Positions 1 to 6,535 of a stretch of 7,226 nucleotides of DNA are shown here, piece by piece (the first letter of the stretch is position 1; every line of letters starts with the position of its first letter). Below the pieces are notes generated by a model. That model worked only from the letters and a program-made list of their open reading frames with translations. It had not been told where the DNA came from and did no database searches. The position numbers and the translations under genes are program-made. Source of the DNA: an uncultured Arcanobacterium sp. (GTDB taxonomy: Bacteria; Actinomycetota; Actinomycetes; Actinomycetales; Actinomycetaceae); assembly GCF_947253055.1 (NCBI RefSeq), contig NZ_CAMXYE010000073.1:1-7226 (forward strand). The letters run 5' to 3'.

Positions 1-644
1 GCGGCATCTTGTGCGGCTACTGCTTCTGCCTTCTCTACTATTGCTGTACGGCGTGCCAGTGCGGCCTCTTTTGCAGCTGCTCTTTCTGCTGCTACTACTT
101 CCGCTCGCGCCGCAATTCTTTCCTTTAGTTGCGCAGCCGTCTTGCGCAAGCTCTCCACATCACCGACTACCGCCGGTTCCAATAGTTCTTTCTCTAGAGC
201 CTGCAAAGATTTTTCGGCTTCGTGCGGAGAAATAATATTAATACGCGACTCCAACAGCTTTACCTGCGCCTGCAAATCAAGAAAACGGCGTATAAAGAGC
301 CCGAGCGCATCTTCTTTAGTGCCACTCGCTGCAAACTGCCCGACTAGGCGTTCGTTTTCGCCCTCCCGCAGCCACACCTTGCCCTCTTCATCGACGCGAC
401 CCCATTTTGCAGCTTCTGCAGCAGCTTTATCATCTACATCCGGTACCGGAGCAGCTACTTCACCGCCCGCCGGCGATGCTTCTGCTGCCGGTGGATTAGC
501 TACCGCTGCTTTTTCCGCACTTTTTTCTTCAGCACTGGGAGCAGAAGTAGTGGGAGCAGCAGCTTCTTTTTCTACAGGTGCTGCTTCAGCGGCGGTATCA
601 GCGCTAGCAAGTTCTGCATTATCGTTTACTGTAGGGTCACTCAT
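1..644 (-). CDS. DUF349 domain-containing protein, N-terminal 214 residues (cut by left edge)
   Basis: The gene reads leftward from an ATG at 644 and stays open to the window edge, so the C-terminus is missing. An AGGAG Shine-Dalgarno sits 7 nt before the ATG, which fixes the start. Residues 1-75 are a low-complexity, probably disordered segment rich in Ala, Glu and Pro. Then comes a conserved block: AKWGRVDEEGKVW (79-91), VGQFAASG (101-108), a helix ending in LLESRI (130-135), and EPAVVGDVESLRK (156-168). From about 165 onward it is Ala/Glu/Arg-rich helix, likely coiled coil. This order (acidic tail, W-G-R-V-D, VGD-L) matches actinobacterial DUF349 proteins as I remember them; in that family the helical DUF349 repeats follow, here beyond the edge. 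The molecular function is not established. No signal peptide or membrane segment is visible, so it should be cytoplasmic. It is transcribed divergently from the MBL-fold gene, a neighbourhood I associate with Actinobacteria. Confidence 0.82.
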   Translation of the reverse strand, partial: MSDPTVNDNAELASADTAAEAAPVEKEAAAPTTSAPSAEEKSAEKAAVANPPAAEASPAGGEVAAPVPDVDDKAAAEAAKWGRVDEEGKVWLREGENERLVGQFAASGTKEDALGLFIRRFLDLQAQVKLLESRINIISPHEAEKSLQALEKELLEPAVVGDVESLRKTAAQLKERIAARAEVVAAERAAAKEAALARRTAIVEKAEAVAAQDA

Positions 645-706
645 CTTTGATCTCCTTTTGAGGCCGGGGTCGGCTTTACGCACACCGTACACGTCATTCA
701 ACACAC

Positions 707-736
707 AGTTTACGCAGATTTTCTCTCCAATGTCGA
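707..736 (-). promoter_or_regulatory. Candidate sigma-70-type promoter for the DUF349 gene
   Basis: On the minus strand there is a -35-like TCGACA (736-731), an 18-nt spacer, and a -10-like TAAACT (712-707). They match the TTGACA/TATAAT consensus at 5 of 6 and 4 of 6 positions. Transcription would begin near 700, giving a leader of about 55 nt before the ATG at 644. The leader contains a small GCCG/CGGC inverted repeat (663-674). This is read by eye only. Confidence 0.4.
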
Positions 737-738
737 AA

Positions 739-767
739 AGCGGCAATTTCCGCTACGGTTATCTATA
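739..767 (+). promoter_or_regulatory. Candidate leaderless promoter of the MBL-fold gene with internal palindrome
   Basis: The MBL gene has no Shine-Dalgarno before its ATG at 767. A TANNNT-type -10 hexamer, TACGGT (754-759), lies exactly 7 nt upstream of that A, the spacing expected if transcription starts on the start codon. Leaderless mRNAs are common in Actinobacteria. A perfect 5-bp-arm inverted repeat, AGCGG/CCGCT with a 6-nt loop (739-754), touches the -10 and could be an operator. The -35 is poor, and the place where it should be (731-736) is also the -35 of the divergent DUF349 promoter. Confidence 0.35.
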
Positions 768-1504
768 TGATAATTCTGCGTTATAACCGTACTTTTTTAG
801 AGGCAAATACCTATATATTGGCTGATGAGAATGCTCGTAGTGCATTAGTCGTAGATACCGGTGCGGGTTCGCGCTATTGGATTAAAGATACTTTAGCGGC
901 ACAAAATTTGCACCTAGGAGCCGTATTACTTACCCACGGCCATGCTGATCACGTCTGGGATGTATCGGCAGTAGCTGGCGCTGCGCCGGTATATATTTCT
1001 GCTCCTGATCGCTATCGGCTCACCGATCCGCTCGCTACTACGGGGATGAAGAATTCACATCTAGGTTTTACCCGCATGGGAATAGACCAATGGCAGGAGC
1101 CAGAAAATTTGCAGAATTTACCAGATGAAATTTTTTCCACCGCCGTAGAGCTCGTACCAGGAATTCCGATGCGGGCAGTTCCCGCCCCGGGGCATACGGA
1201 AGGTTCTGCCGTATTTCTTTTTACTGGGCAATCGCGCAGGGAAAATCCTGCTTCGCCAGAAATGGAAAATATCTTAGTGACGGGGCGAGAAGAAAAATTC
1301 TTGTTTTCTGGAGATGTGATTTTTAATAACGGCATTGGGCGCACGGATCTTCCCGGGGGAGATGGCTACGCAATGGCAGCTTCGCTGCGGTTATTAGTAC
1401 AAGTGATAAAACCAGAAACTTTTATTCTGCCCGGTCATGGTGATACCACTTCTATGTTTCACGAAGTGCGACATTCTCAATTTTTACAAGCTGCTATGAG
1501 TTAA
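767..1504 (+). CDS. MBL-fold metallo-hydrolase (glyoxalase II-like)
   Basis: This 245-residue cytoplasmic protein has the complete dinuclear zinc site of the metallo-beta-lactamase fold: THGHADH (56-62; His57, His59, Asp61, His62), PGHTEGS (141-147; His143), SGD (181-183; bridging Asp183) and PGHGDTT (222-228; His224). GRTDLPGGD at 191-199 is typical of the hydroxyacylglutathione-hydrolase-like branch, so a thioester or similar hydrolysis is likely; the substrate cannot be told from sequence. There is no signal peptide, which argues against a secreted beta-lactamase. A stretch at about 152-178, rich in Glu, Ser and Asn, separates the His143 motif from Asp183 and seems longer than in the relatives I remember. 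The start at 767 is chosen because the first beta strand (MIILRYN) begins there, although there is no ribosome binding site. hisS follows 54 nt downstream on the same strand with no visible terminator between them, suggesting co-transcription. Confidence 0.9.
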   Translation: MIILRYNRTFLEANTYILADENARSALVVDTGAGSRYWIKDTLAAQNLHLGAVLLTHGHADHVWDVSAVAGAAPVYISAPDRYRLTDPLATTGMKNSHLGFTRMGIDQWQEPENLQNLPDEIFSTAVELVPGIPMRAVPAPGHTEGSAVFLFTGQSRRENPASPEMENILVTGREEKFLFSGDVIFNNGIGRTDLPGGDGYAMAASLRLLVQVIKPETFILPGHGDTTSMFHEVRHSQFLQAAMS

Positions 1505-1520
1505 TTTTTTCAAAACAGAG

Positions 1521-1526
1521 TAAAAT
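1521..1526 (+). promoter_or_regulatory. Weak candidate -10 element ahead of hisS
   Basis: TAAAAT in the MBL-hisS gap matches TATAAT at 5 of 6 positions and would start a transcript near 1533, about 26 nt before the hisS ATG. The region 17 nt upstream shows no -35 resembling TTGACA, so this may be chance, and hisS may depend on read-through from the MBL gene. Confidence 0.2.
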
Positions 1527-1558
1527 CGGGTTTGCTGCCTGAAAAGAAAGAGAAAATT

Positions 1559-2890
1559 ATGGCCAAAATTGCTCCGCTTTCCGGATTTCCAGAATGGCTG
1601 CCTGCCGGGCGGCTTGTTGAACAGCAAGTAGTGGATACGCTGCGGGAAACTTTTGAATTGCACGCTTTTTCCGGAATTGAAACGCGTGCGGTAGAGCCGG
1701 TAGAACGTTTACTCAGTAAAGGGGAAACCTCGAAAGAAATTTATTTACTTTCGCGGCTACAAGATAGAGAAAAATCGGGGCCGGCAGAGCTCGGGCTGCA
1801 TTTCGATCTCACTGTGCCGCTCGCTCGCTACGTCCTCGAGCATGCAGGGCATCTACATTTTCCTTTTCGCCGTTATCAAATTCAGAAAGTTTGGCGGGGC
1901 GAGCGCCCCCAAGACGGTCGTTTTCGGGAATTTCTCCAAGCCGATGTGGATGTAGTCGGGCAAGGGGAGCTAGCTTTTCATCACGAAATCGAAGTTCCCT
2001 TAGTTATGGTAGACGCTTTGGCGCGTCTACCAATTCCGCGCGTGATAATTCGGGCCTCTAATCGAAAAGTAGCGCAGGGATTTTACGAGGCAATCGGCAT
2101 CGAGAATACCGAAGAGACACTGCGCATTATCGATAAGTTAGATAAAATCGGGGCCGGTGCAGTGGCAGAAATTCTCCAAGAACAAGTCGGGGCTACTCCC
2201 GATCAGGCGCGCCTAGCGCTGCAGCTAGCAGAAATTTCCGGAAGTGATGCCTCGGTAGCGGATCGGGTAATGGCCCTTGGCCACAATTCATCTCTGCTAG
2301 AAGAAGGCTTAGAAGAGCTAGTAGCTCTAATCGAAGGCGCTAATGCTTTGATTCCGGGGTCGCTACAGGCAGATCTAAAAATTGCGCGCGGTCTTGATTA
2401 CTATACGGGTTCGGTCTATGAATCTACTATGCTCGGGCATGAAGATTTGGGTTCCGTATGCTCTGGTGGGCGTTATGATTCGCTCGTCAGCGACGGTAAA
2501 CAGGCTTATCCGGGAGTTGGCCTTTCTATCGGCGTATCGCGGATGTTGGCAAGAATTATTGGAAAAGAAACTGTAGTACCCAGCCGCCCGGTACCTACTA
2601 CGGTACTTATTGCGGTGAACGACGAAGCTGAGCGTCTCCATGCGGAGCAAACTGCAATGCGTTTGCGCCAGCGGGGGATAGCGGCAGAGGTCTCGCCCAA
2701 TTGTGCAAAATTTGGGAAGCAGATTCGCTACGCAGATCGGCGGGGCATTCCTTATGTGTGGTTTAGTACCGAAGAGGGAGAGCAAGTAAAAGATATTCGC
2801 AGCGGCGAGCAAGTGCCCACCGATAGCGATACGTGGCTTCCGCCAGAGGAAGATAGGAAAGTTACCTTAGTGCGCCCGGATAAAAATTAG
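1559..2890 (+). CDS. hisS: Histidine--tRNA ligase (HisRS)
   Basis: A class II synthetase that activates histidine with ATP and charges tRNA(His) in the cytoplasm. I use the ATG at 1559 (443 residues), because MAKIAPLSGFPEWLP is the usual start of actinobacterial HisRS; a TTG at 1532 would add nine Lys/Glu-rich residues with no support. The ribosome site is only a purine run (GAAAGAG). Visible landmarks are FDLTVPLARYV (82-92), class II motif 2 in RYQIQKVWRGERPQDGRFREF (105-125), the histidine-specific GLDYYTG signature (278-284), GGRYD (303-307), and motif 3 around GVGLSIGVSRM (319-329). The C-terminal anticodon-binding domain runs from about 345 (TTVLIAVND...) through CAKFGKQIRYADRRGIPYVW. 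The length is slightly above the roughly 420-430 usual for bacteria, and all catalytic blocks look intact. It sits downstream of the MBL-fold gene and converges on the helicase gene. Confidence 0.97.
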   Translation: MAKIAPLSGFPEWLPAGRLVEQQVVDTLRETFELHAFSGIETRAVEPVERLLSKGETSKEIYLLSRLQDREKSGPAELGLHFDLTVPLARYVLEHAGHLHFPFRRYQIQKVWRGERPQDGRFREFLQADVDVVGQGELAFHHEIEVPLVMVDALARLPIPRVIIRASNRKVAQGFYEAIGIENTEETLRIIDKLDKIGAGAVAEILQEQVGATPDQARLALQLAEISGSDASVADRVMALGHNSSLLEEGLEELVALIEGANALIPGSLQADLKIARGLDYYTGSVYESTMLGHEDLGSVCSGGRYDSLVSDGKQAYPGVGLSIGVSRMLARIIGKETVVPSRPVPTTVLIAVNDEAERLHAEQTAMRLRQRGIAAEVSPNCAKFGKQIRYADRRGIPYVWFSTEEGEQVKDIRSGEQVPTDSDTWLPPEEDRKVTLVRPDKN

Positions 2891-2939
2891 TTCGAATCGA
2901 GACTAATCTGAATTGCGATTAGCACCGATAGAGATTAGT
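2886..2939. repeat. Four interleaved ATTAG/CTAAT units between convergent genes; candidate bidirectional terminator region
   Basis: The short gap between the hisS and helicase stop codons contains ATTAGT (2886-2891, overlapping the hisS stop), ACTAATCT (2902-2909), GATTAG (2917-2922) and AGATTAGT (2932-2939). The one CTAAT unit is complementary to each of the three ATTAG units, giving alternative stems of 6 bp (loop 10), 6 bp (loop 8) and a perfect 8 bp (loop 22). None is GC-rich or followed by a clean U run, so it is not a textbook intrinsic terminator in either direction. Its position between converging genes suggests a role in transcript ends. Confidence 0.5.
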
Positions 2940-2950
2940 ACGGCTTGAAA

Positions 2951-4888
2951 TCAGTGGCGCGATTTCTTCCCTTTTTTCTTCCGTTGCTGCGCTTTTTCTT
3001 GGGCTTGTTGCCGAGCTTTTCGGCGTTCTTCGCCAAATTTTTTATCGGCTCGGTATTTGCGCAGTTCCAGGCTATCGGTAGCGCCAGCAGATTTTTGCTG
3101 CTTCCGCGGTCCATTATCGCGCGAGATATTCAAGGCTCGCCCCGCTAAGCGTGCTTGCCCAATCCTTTTGCGCGTTTTATTATCCAACTCATGCTTCATT
3201 TCCACTAAAGAAAAGCTGGGGAAAATATCGATTCGCCCTAATTCGGAGCCCTTTACATTACTTTCTCCAGTAATTGCTCCCACTATTGAGCCCGGTGAAA
3301 TTCCATCACGCCGGCCTACTTCTACGCGATATACCGTGCCTTTGCCGGAAAAAGTAGGAGCTTTAGGCTCGGTGCGGCGTTTTCTGGCTTTCCGTGATTT
3401 TTTCTCCGCCGTAAAACTTGCTGCTAAATCTTCTGGTTCTATGGAGGTTTTTTCCCCATCGTCCTGTACCGCCAAAGCTAGTAGTGCCAGCAGTAAATCA
3501 GCGGAGAAATTTAGCTCCTGCCGAGCTTCATTATTTAGAGGCGTTTCTGTATTTATAGTATTTATAGGCGATTCCGTATTTTCCAGATTCGCACTACTCT
3601 CGCTACTCTCGTCATTTACCCTATTCGCAGTATCTTCGCTCTGCTTTACCTGCTCTGCCTGCCACTTCGCCAAAGCAGTAGCATAGAGATCTAAGTTCCC
3701 CTTTTCCTGCCGCTGCTGGGCTTGGGCAAGGACTTCCCGGGCCCGAATCGAATTTACTTCACTTGCTGTAGGTAGCTTAGCTTCTTTAATTGCCACTCCA
3801 GTTATTTTTTCAATTCGACGCAGGCGGAAGCGCTGTTTAGGAGTGACGAAAGTGAGGGCATGCCCGCGGCGTCCAGCTCGTCCCGTACGCCCGATTCGAT
3901 GCACATAGGTGGCAGCTTCCCGGGGAATATCGAAATTGACCACCAAGCCAATTCGCTCTACATCTAATCCGCGTGCCGCCACATCAGTGGCCACCAGTAC
4001 ATTAAGGAAACCACTGCGGAGCCGTTCCACTAGGCGTTCGCGCTCCACTTGCGCCACATCTCCGGAAAGTGTAGCTGCATGCACTCCGCGGGCCGTCAAT
4101 TCTAAAGCGAGTTGCTCGGCAGTAGCGCGCGTATGTACGAATACCAAAGCAGCTGGAGCCTCCGTAGTAGCTAATACGCGGCACAATGCTCCCACTTTAT
4201 AGCGCTCTGCCACTACCGCATATTCTTGCTCAATAGTTTCAACTACGGAAGCAGGCGGCGTTACAGTTATTTCAATTGGATCTTGCAGATGCTGGGCGGC
4301 AATAGCTCGGATTTGTTTCGGCATAGTAGCGGAGAATAGAGCTGAGATCCGCTCTGCGGGAAGAGCAGCCGCGATTTTATCGACGTCTTCTGCAAAGCCC
4401 ATATGCAGCATTTCATCGGCTTCATCTAGCACAAAGTATTTTACCGAATCGAGCACAAGCGCGCCGCGTTCGTACAGGTCAATAATTCGGCCGGGGGCGC
4501 CCACTACTATTTGTGCCCCTTTGCGCAACGCCTGCAACTGTGGTCCATACGGCGCGCCACCATAAATTGTAGCTACTTCAATATCGGCGTTATGTATTGC
4601 GAAATTACTAATTGCTTCGGCATCTTGAATCGCTAATTCCCGGGTGGGAGCTAGTACCAGGGCTTGTACATTTTTTAGCTCCGAATCTATCTGTGTAAGC
4701 AGTGGAAGCCCGAAAGCAGCAGTTTTCCCCGTGCCAGTTTGCGCTACTCCAATTACATCACGCCCGGCGAGGAGCGGGGGAATAGCTTGCATTTGAATTG
4801 CGGTGGGGGCGGAGAATCCGAGCTTTTCCACCGTTTCTAGTAAGGGAAGTGGCAGGCAAAGATCAGCAAAAGTGCTAGTAGTGTCCAT
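2951..4888 (-). CDS. deaD: DEAD-box ATP-dependent RNA helicase, DeaD/CsdA type with DbpA-like RNA-binding domain
   Basis: A 645-residue superfamily 2 helicase that unwinds structured RNA using ATP; relatives act in ribosome assembly, mRNA decay and cold adaptation. Core motifs are all present: Q motif (F7, PTAIQ at 28-32), Walker A AQTGTGKT (49-56), PTRELA (81-86), GG (110-111), DEAD (155-158), SAT (186-188), VFVHTR (249-254), ARGLDV (305-310) and HRIGRTGRAGR (330-340). Motif Ib, normally TPGR, reads APGR (131-134). A polar linker at about 412-460 holds two small repeats. Residues 516-563 (TVYRVEVGRRDGISPGSIVGAI...) look like the RRM-like DbpA/CsdA RNA-binding domain, and the tail from about 610 is strongly basic (ends KKKGKKSRH). 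The start has AGGAA 8 nt upstream (4897-4901). The gene follows the MFS gene by 14 nt on the same strand, so they form an operon, perhaps with coupled translation. Confidence 0.95.
   Translation of the reverse strand: MDTTSTFADLCLPLPLLETVEKLGFSAPTAIQMQAIPPLLAGRDVIGVAQTGTGKTAAFGLPLLTQIDSELKNVQALVLAPTRELAIQDAEAISNFAIHNADIEVATIYGGAPYGPQLQALRKGAQIVVGAPGRIIDLYERGALVLDSVKYFVLDEADEMLHMGFAEDVDKIAAALPAERISALFSATMPKQIRAIAAQHLQDPIEITVTPPASVVETIEQEYAVVAERYKVGALCRVLATTEAPAALVFVHTRATAEQLALELTARGVHAATLSGDVAQVERERLVERLRSGFLNVLVATDVAARGLDVERIGLVVNFDIPREAATYVHRIGRTGRAGRRGHALTFVTPKQRFRLRRIEKITGVAIKEAKLPTASEVNSIRAREVLAQAQQRQEKGNLDLYATALAKWQAEQVKQSEDTANRVNDESSESSANLENTESPINTINTETPLNNEARQELNFSADLLLALLALAVQDDGEKTSIEPEDLAASFTAEKKSRKARKRRTEPKAPTFSGKGTVYRVEVGRRDGISPGSIVGAITGESNVKGSELGRIDIFPSFSLVEMKHELDNKTRKRIGQARLAGRALNISRDNGPRKQQKSAGATDSLELRKYRADKKFGEERRKARQQAQEKAQQRKKKGKKSRH
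3527..3610 (-). repeat. Two tandem microrepeats within the helicase linker
   Basis: At 3593-3610 a 9-nt unit is repeated twice (coding ESS-ESS, residues 427-432), with one mismatch in the last base. At 3527-3580 two 27-nt units lie head to tail, coding NTESPINTI and NTETPLNNE (residues 437-454); their first 21 nt agree at 18 positions. Both keep the reading frame and lie in a Ser/Asn/Thr/Glu-rich hinge between the helicase core and the RNA-binding domain. Confidence 0.75.
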
Positions 4889-4896
4889 CTAAAATA

Positions 4897-4901
4897 TTCC
4901 T
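4897..4901 (-). promoter_or_regulatory. Shine-Dalgarno of the helicase gene inside the 14-nt MFS-helicase gap
   Basis: AGGAA read on the minus strand lies 8 nt before the helicase ATG (4888) and immediately after the MFS stop codon (TGA, 4905-4903). Ribosomes ending on the MFS gene would finish beside this site, which supports translational coupling and the chosen helicase start. Confidence 0.65.
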
Positions 4902-4902
4902 A

Positions 4903-6327
4903 TCAAAAAGTTATTGAAAAAGTAGTAGAGCCGGGTTTTTGTATGCGCTGACCAATCAGTAAAGCAAAAACTGCAAAAATAACGAGCGCGCCGAGGGTGG
5001 GGCCAAAGGCATAGACGCCGAGGCTCCGGCAGAGAGCAAAAATAATACCGGCATAGGCGATACAAATAGCTGCTCCCAGTGAATCGAGAATTTGTAGGGC
5101 GGAAGAGGTGCTGCCTTGATTTTCCTTCGGGGTAAGAGCCAGCGCATATACCGTAATTCCTGGATAGATTATTCCCATCCCAAGGGAAGCAATTAGCCAG
5201 CCAGCAAAAACTATTTCTCCTGGTACAGCAGGGAAGATTCCCGGGAGGGTCAAAAAAATCCCAATTATTTGCATGGTAGAGCCAATGAGTGGCATTTTCT
5301 TTCGCCAGTTTGGATTGTGAATTTTTCCTTGCAGAAAAGAACCGGCAGCCCAGGTGACTGCACCTATGGTGAGGACGATCCCAGCGCGGGTGGGAGAAAA
5401 ATTATGCACATTTTTTAGAAGTAAAGGCAAGAAAAGTTCCACCGCCACATAGGCGCCGTTCATCATACCGCGATAGAGCACGCTAGCAGGAAGGCCTCTT
5501 CCGGCACGTAGAGTATGCGGCGGTAAGAGCGGACGTACTGCGAAAAAGCAGCAGCTCGTGAGCAGGAGAATACCCAGGAAATGGAGCACGGAGAAGTTTT
5601 CCGCTTTTACTCCCGATAGTATCTGTAAGCCACTCACTGCAATTCCCGTACCGAGAGCGAGAAATATGACGCGCGGAAAATTCTGCAGTTTTTGCGGAGC
5701 TGCTAAATGCGGAAAAGCCCGCACTTTTATGATTATGAGCGGCAGAAAAGCGAGAATAACAAAGGGAGTAATACCGAATACCCAGCGCCAATGTACATAC
5801 TCGACCAAAGCCCCCGAAATAGTTGGACCAATTAATGCCGGCAATACCCAGGCGGCGGCTAAAGAAGCAAAAAAATTAGCTTGTTTTTCCGGAGGAATAT
5901 AATGGCCGGCCAGTACATAAAGGGGCACAATCAGTAGCCCGCCTCCCAGGCCTTGAATACCTCTTCCCAGCACGAGAATCTCGGCATTTGGAGAAAAAGT
6001 GGCGATGAGGAGGCCAGATATAAAAAGAATTAGCCCGGTGTAAAGTGCGGGGTGTGGGCCTTTCGTATCGCACCATTTACCTGCTAAGCCGGTAGTTATT
6101 ACCTGAGTGGCTAGAGCAATTCCGGAGGCGAGAGCATATAGATATTCGCCTTGTAAATCTTCCATCACAAAAGGCATAGCAGTAGTCACTGCTACCGTTT
6201 CGAAAGCAGCCATACTTACCAAACTGACGGCAATTATTTGCAGCCACCGCAGCGTATCAGCACCTAATTTTATAGATACGCTACTCGAGGTAATTTTTTC
6301 CTCTTTGGGGGCGATATTGTTTTGCAA
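4903..6327 (-). CDS. MFS transporter, probable 14-TM drug efflux (DHA2-like)
   Basis: A 474-residue polytopic membrane protein. I count about 14 hydrophobic segments (first at about 29-51, last at about 437-458), which fits the 14-helix DHA2 drug:proton antiporter group. TM1 carries FETVAVTTAMP (42-52), where Glu43 takes the place of the acidic residue in the LDTTIVNVALP-type TM1 motif of this group. The loop after TM2 has GKWCDTKG (83-90), a variant of MFS motif A. GRGIQGLGGG (121-130) resembles motif B, and GPTISGALVEYVHWRW (167-182) resembles the antiporter motif C. An efflux role is therefore likely, but the substrate is unknown. The start is TTG, the first start in this frame, with AGGTG 4 nt upstream; the N-terminal 25 residues are hydrophilic and cytoplasmic. 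It precedes the DEAD-box helicase gene by 14 nt in one operon and diverges from aspS. No regulator gene is adjacent. Confidence 0.85.
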   Translation of the reverse strand: MQNNIAPKEEKITSSSVSIKLGADTLRWLQIIAVSLVSMAAFETVAVTTAMPFVMEDLQGEYLYALASGIALATQVITTGLAGKWCDTKGPHPALYTGLILFISGLLIATFSPNAEILVLGRGIQGLGGGLLIVPLYVLAGHYIPPEKQANFFASLAAAWVLPALIGPTISGALVEYVHWRWVFGITPFVILAFLPLIIIKVRAFPHLAAPQKLQNFPRVIFLALGTGIAVSGLQILSGVKAENFSVLHFLGILLLTSCCFFAVRPLLPPHTLRAGRGLPASVLYRGMMNGAYVAVELFLPLLLKNVHNFSPTRAGIVLTIGAVTWAAGSFLQGKIHNPNWRKKMPLIGSTMQIIGIFLTLPGIFPAVPGEIVFAGWLIASLGMGIIYPGITVYALALTPKENQGSTSSALQILDSLGAAICIAYAGIIFALCRSLGVYAFGPTLGALVIFAVFALLIGQRIQKPGSTTFSITF

Positions 6328-6350
6328 AAAGCACCTATTTCAGTTGCGGA

Positions 6351-6379
6351 ATAGTAATAAATCGATTTTTCTAAAATCA
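6351..6379 (-). promoter_or_regulatory. Weak candidate promoter of the MFS-helicase operon with AT-rich palindrome
   Basis: On the minus strand TACTAT (6356-6351) is a plausible -10 with TGATTT (6379-6374) 17 nt upstream as a poor -35. A GATTTT/AAAATC inverted repeat with 3-nt loop (6364-6378) overlaps the spacer and -35, where a repressor could bind. Transcription would begin near 6344, just ahead of the AGGTG ribosome site. The match is weak. Confidence 0.25.
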
Positions 6380-6481
6380 GCTTGGCTCGTCTTCTTTAAT
6401 TTTCACTTTCTACCGCAGCTAGCACAAGTCATTGGGATGTGAGTTTAAGCTCCACTGCTTGGGCACAGAGAAGTGAAAGGG

Positions 6482-6522
6482 GAGAGAAGCGTATTATAAA
6501 AAGCGTGTGTGCCGCTTGTCTC
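6482..6522 (+). promoter_or_regulatory. Imperfect palindrome flanking a -10-like TATTAT upstream of aspS
   Basis: Arms at 6482-6491 (GAGAGAAGCG) and 6513-6522 (CGCTTGTCTC) pair at 9 of 10 positions around a 21-nt centre that includes TATTAT (6492-6497), a good -10 hexamer. A shorter stem, AAGCG/CGCTT with a 7-nt loop (6501-6517), competes for the same right arm. Transcription from this -10 would begin near 6504, giving an aspS leader of about 77 nt. No convincing -35 lies upstream. Confidence 0.35.
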
Positions 6523-6535
6523 GCAGCCCACTGTA

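Noticed and set aside
142..786. A 214-codon rightward open frame opposite the DUF349 gene
   Set aside because: It is Ser/Ala-rich with no recognisable motif, runs antisense to a gene with a clear ribosome site and family match, and overlaps the start of the MBL gene. It is explained by the repetitive Ala/Glu codons of the opposite strand.
1532..1558. TTG at 1532 as the hisS start
   Set aside because: It would add nine charged residues (MLPEKKEKI) not expected in HisRS, and it has no ribosome site; the ATG at 1559 gives the family's usual N-terminus.
1505..1558. Intrinsic terminator after the MBL gene (T run at 1505-1510)
   Set aside because: The T run is not preceded by a stable stem, so read-through into hisS is more likely.
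2375..2812. A 145-codon leftward open frame inside hisS
   Set aside because: It lies wholly antisense to conserved HisRS motifs, has no family resemblance, and no ribosome site was evident.
3057..3686. A 209-codon rightward open frame opposite the helicase C-terminal half
   Set aside because: It is Ser/Phe-rich antisense translation of the linker and basic tail of a well-supported helicase and shows no domain of its own.
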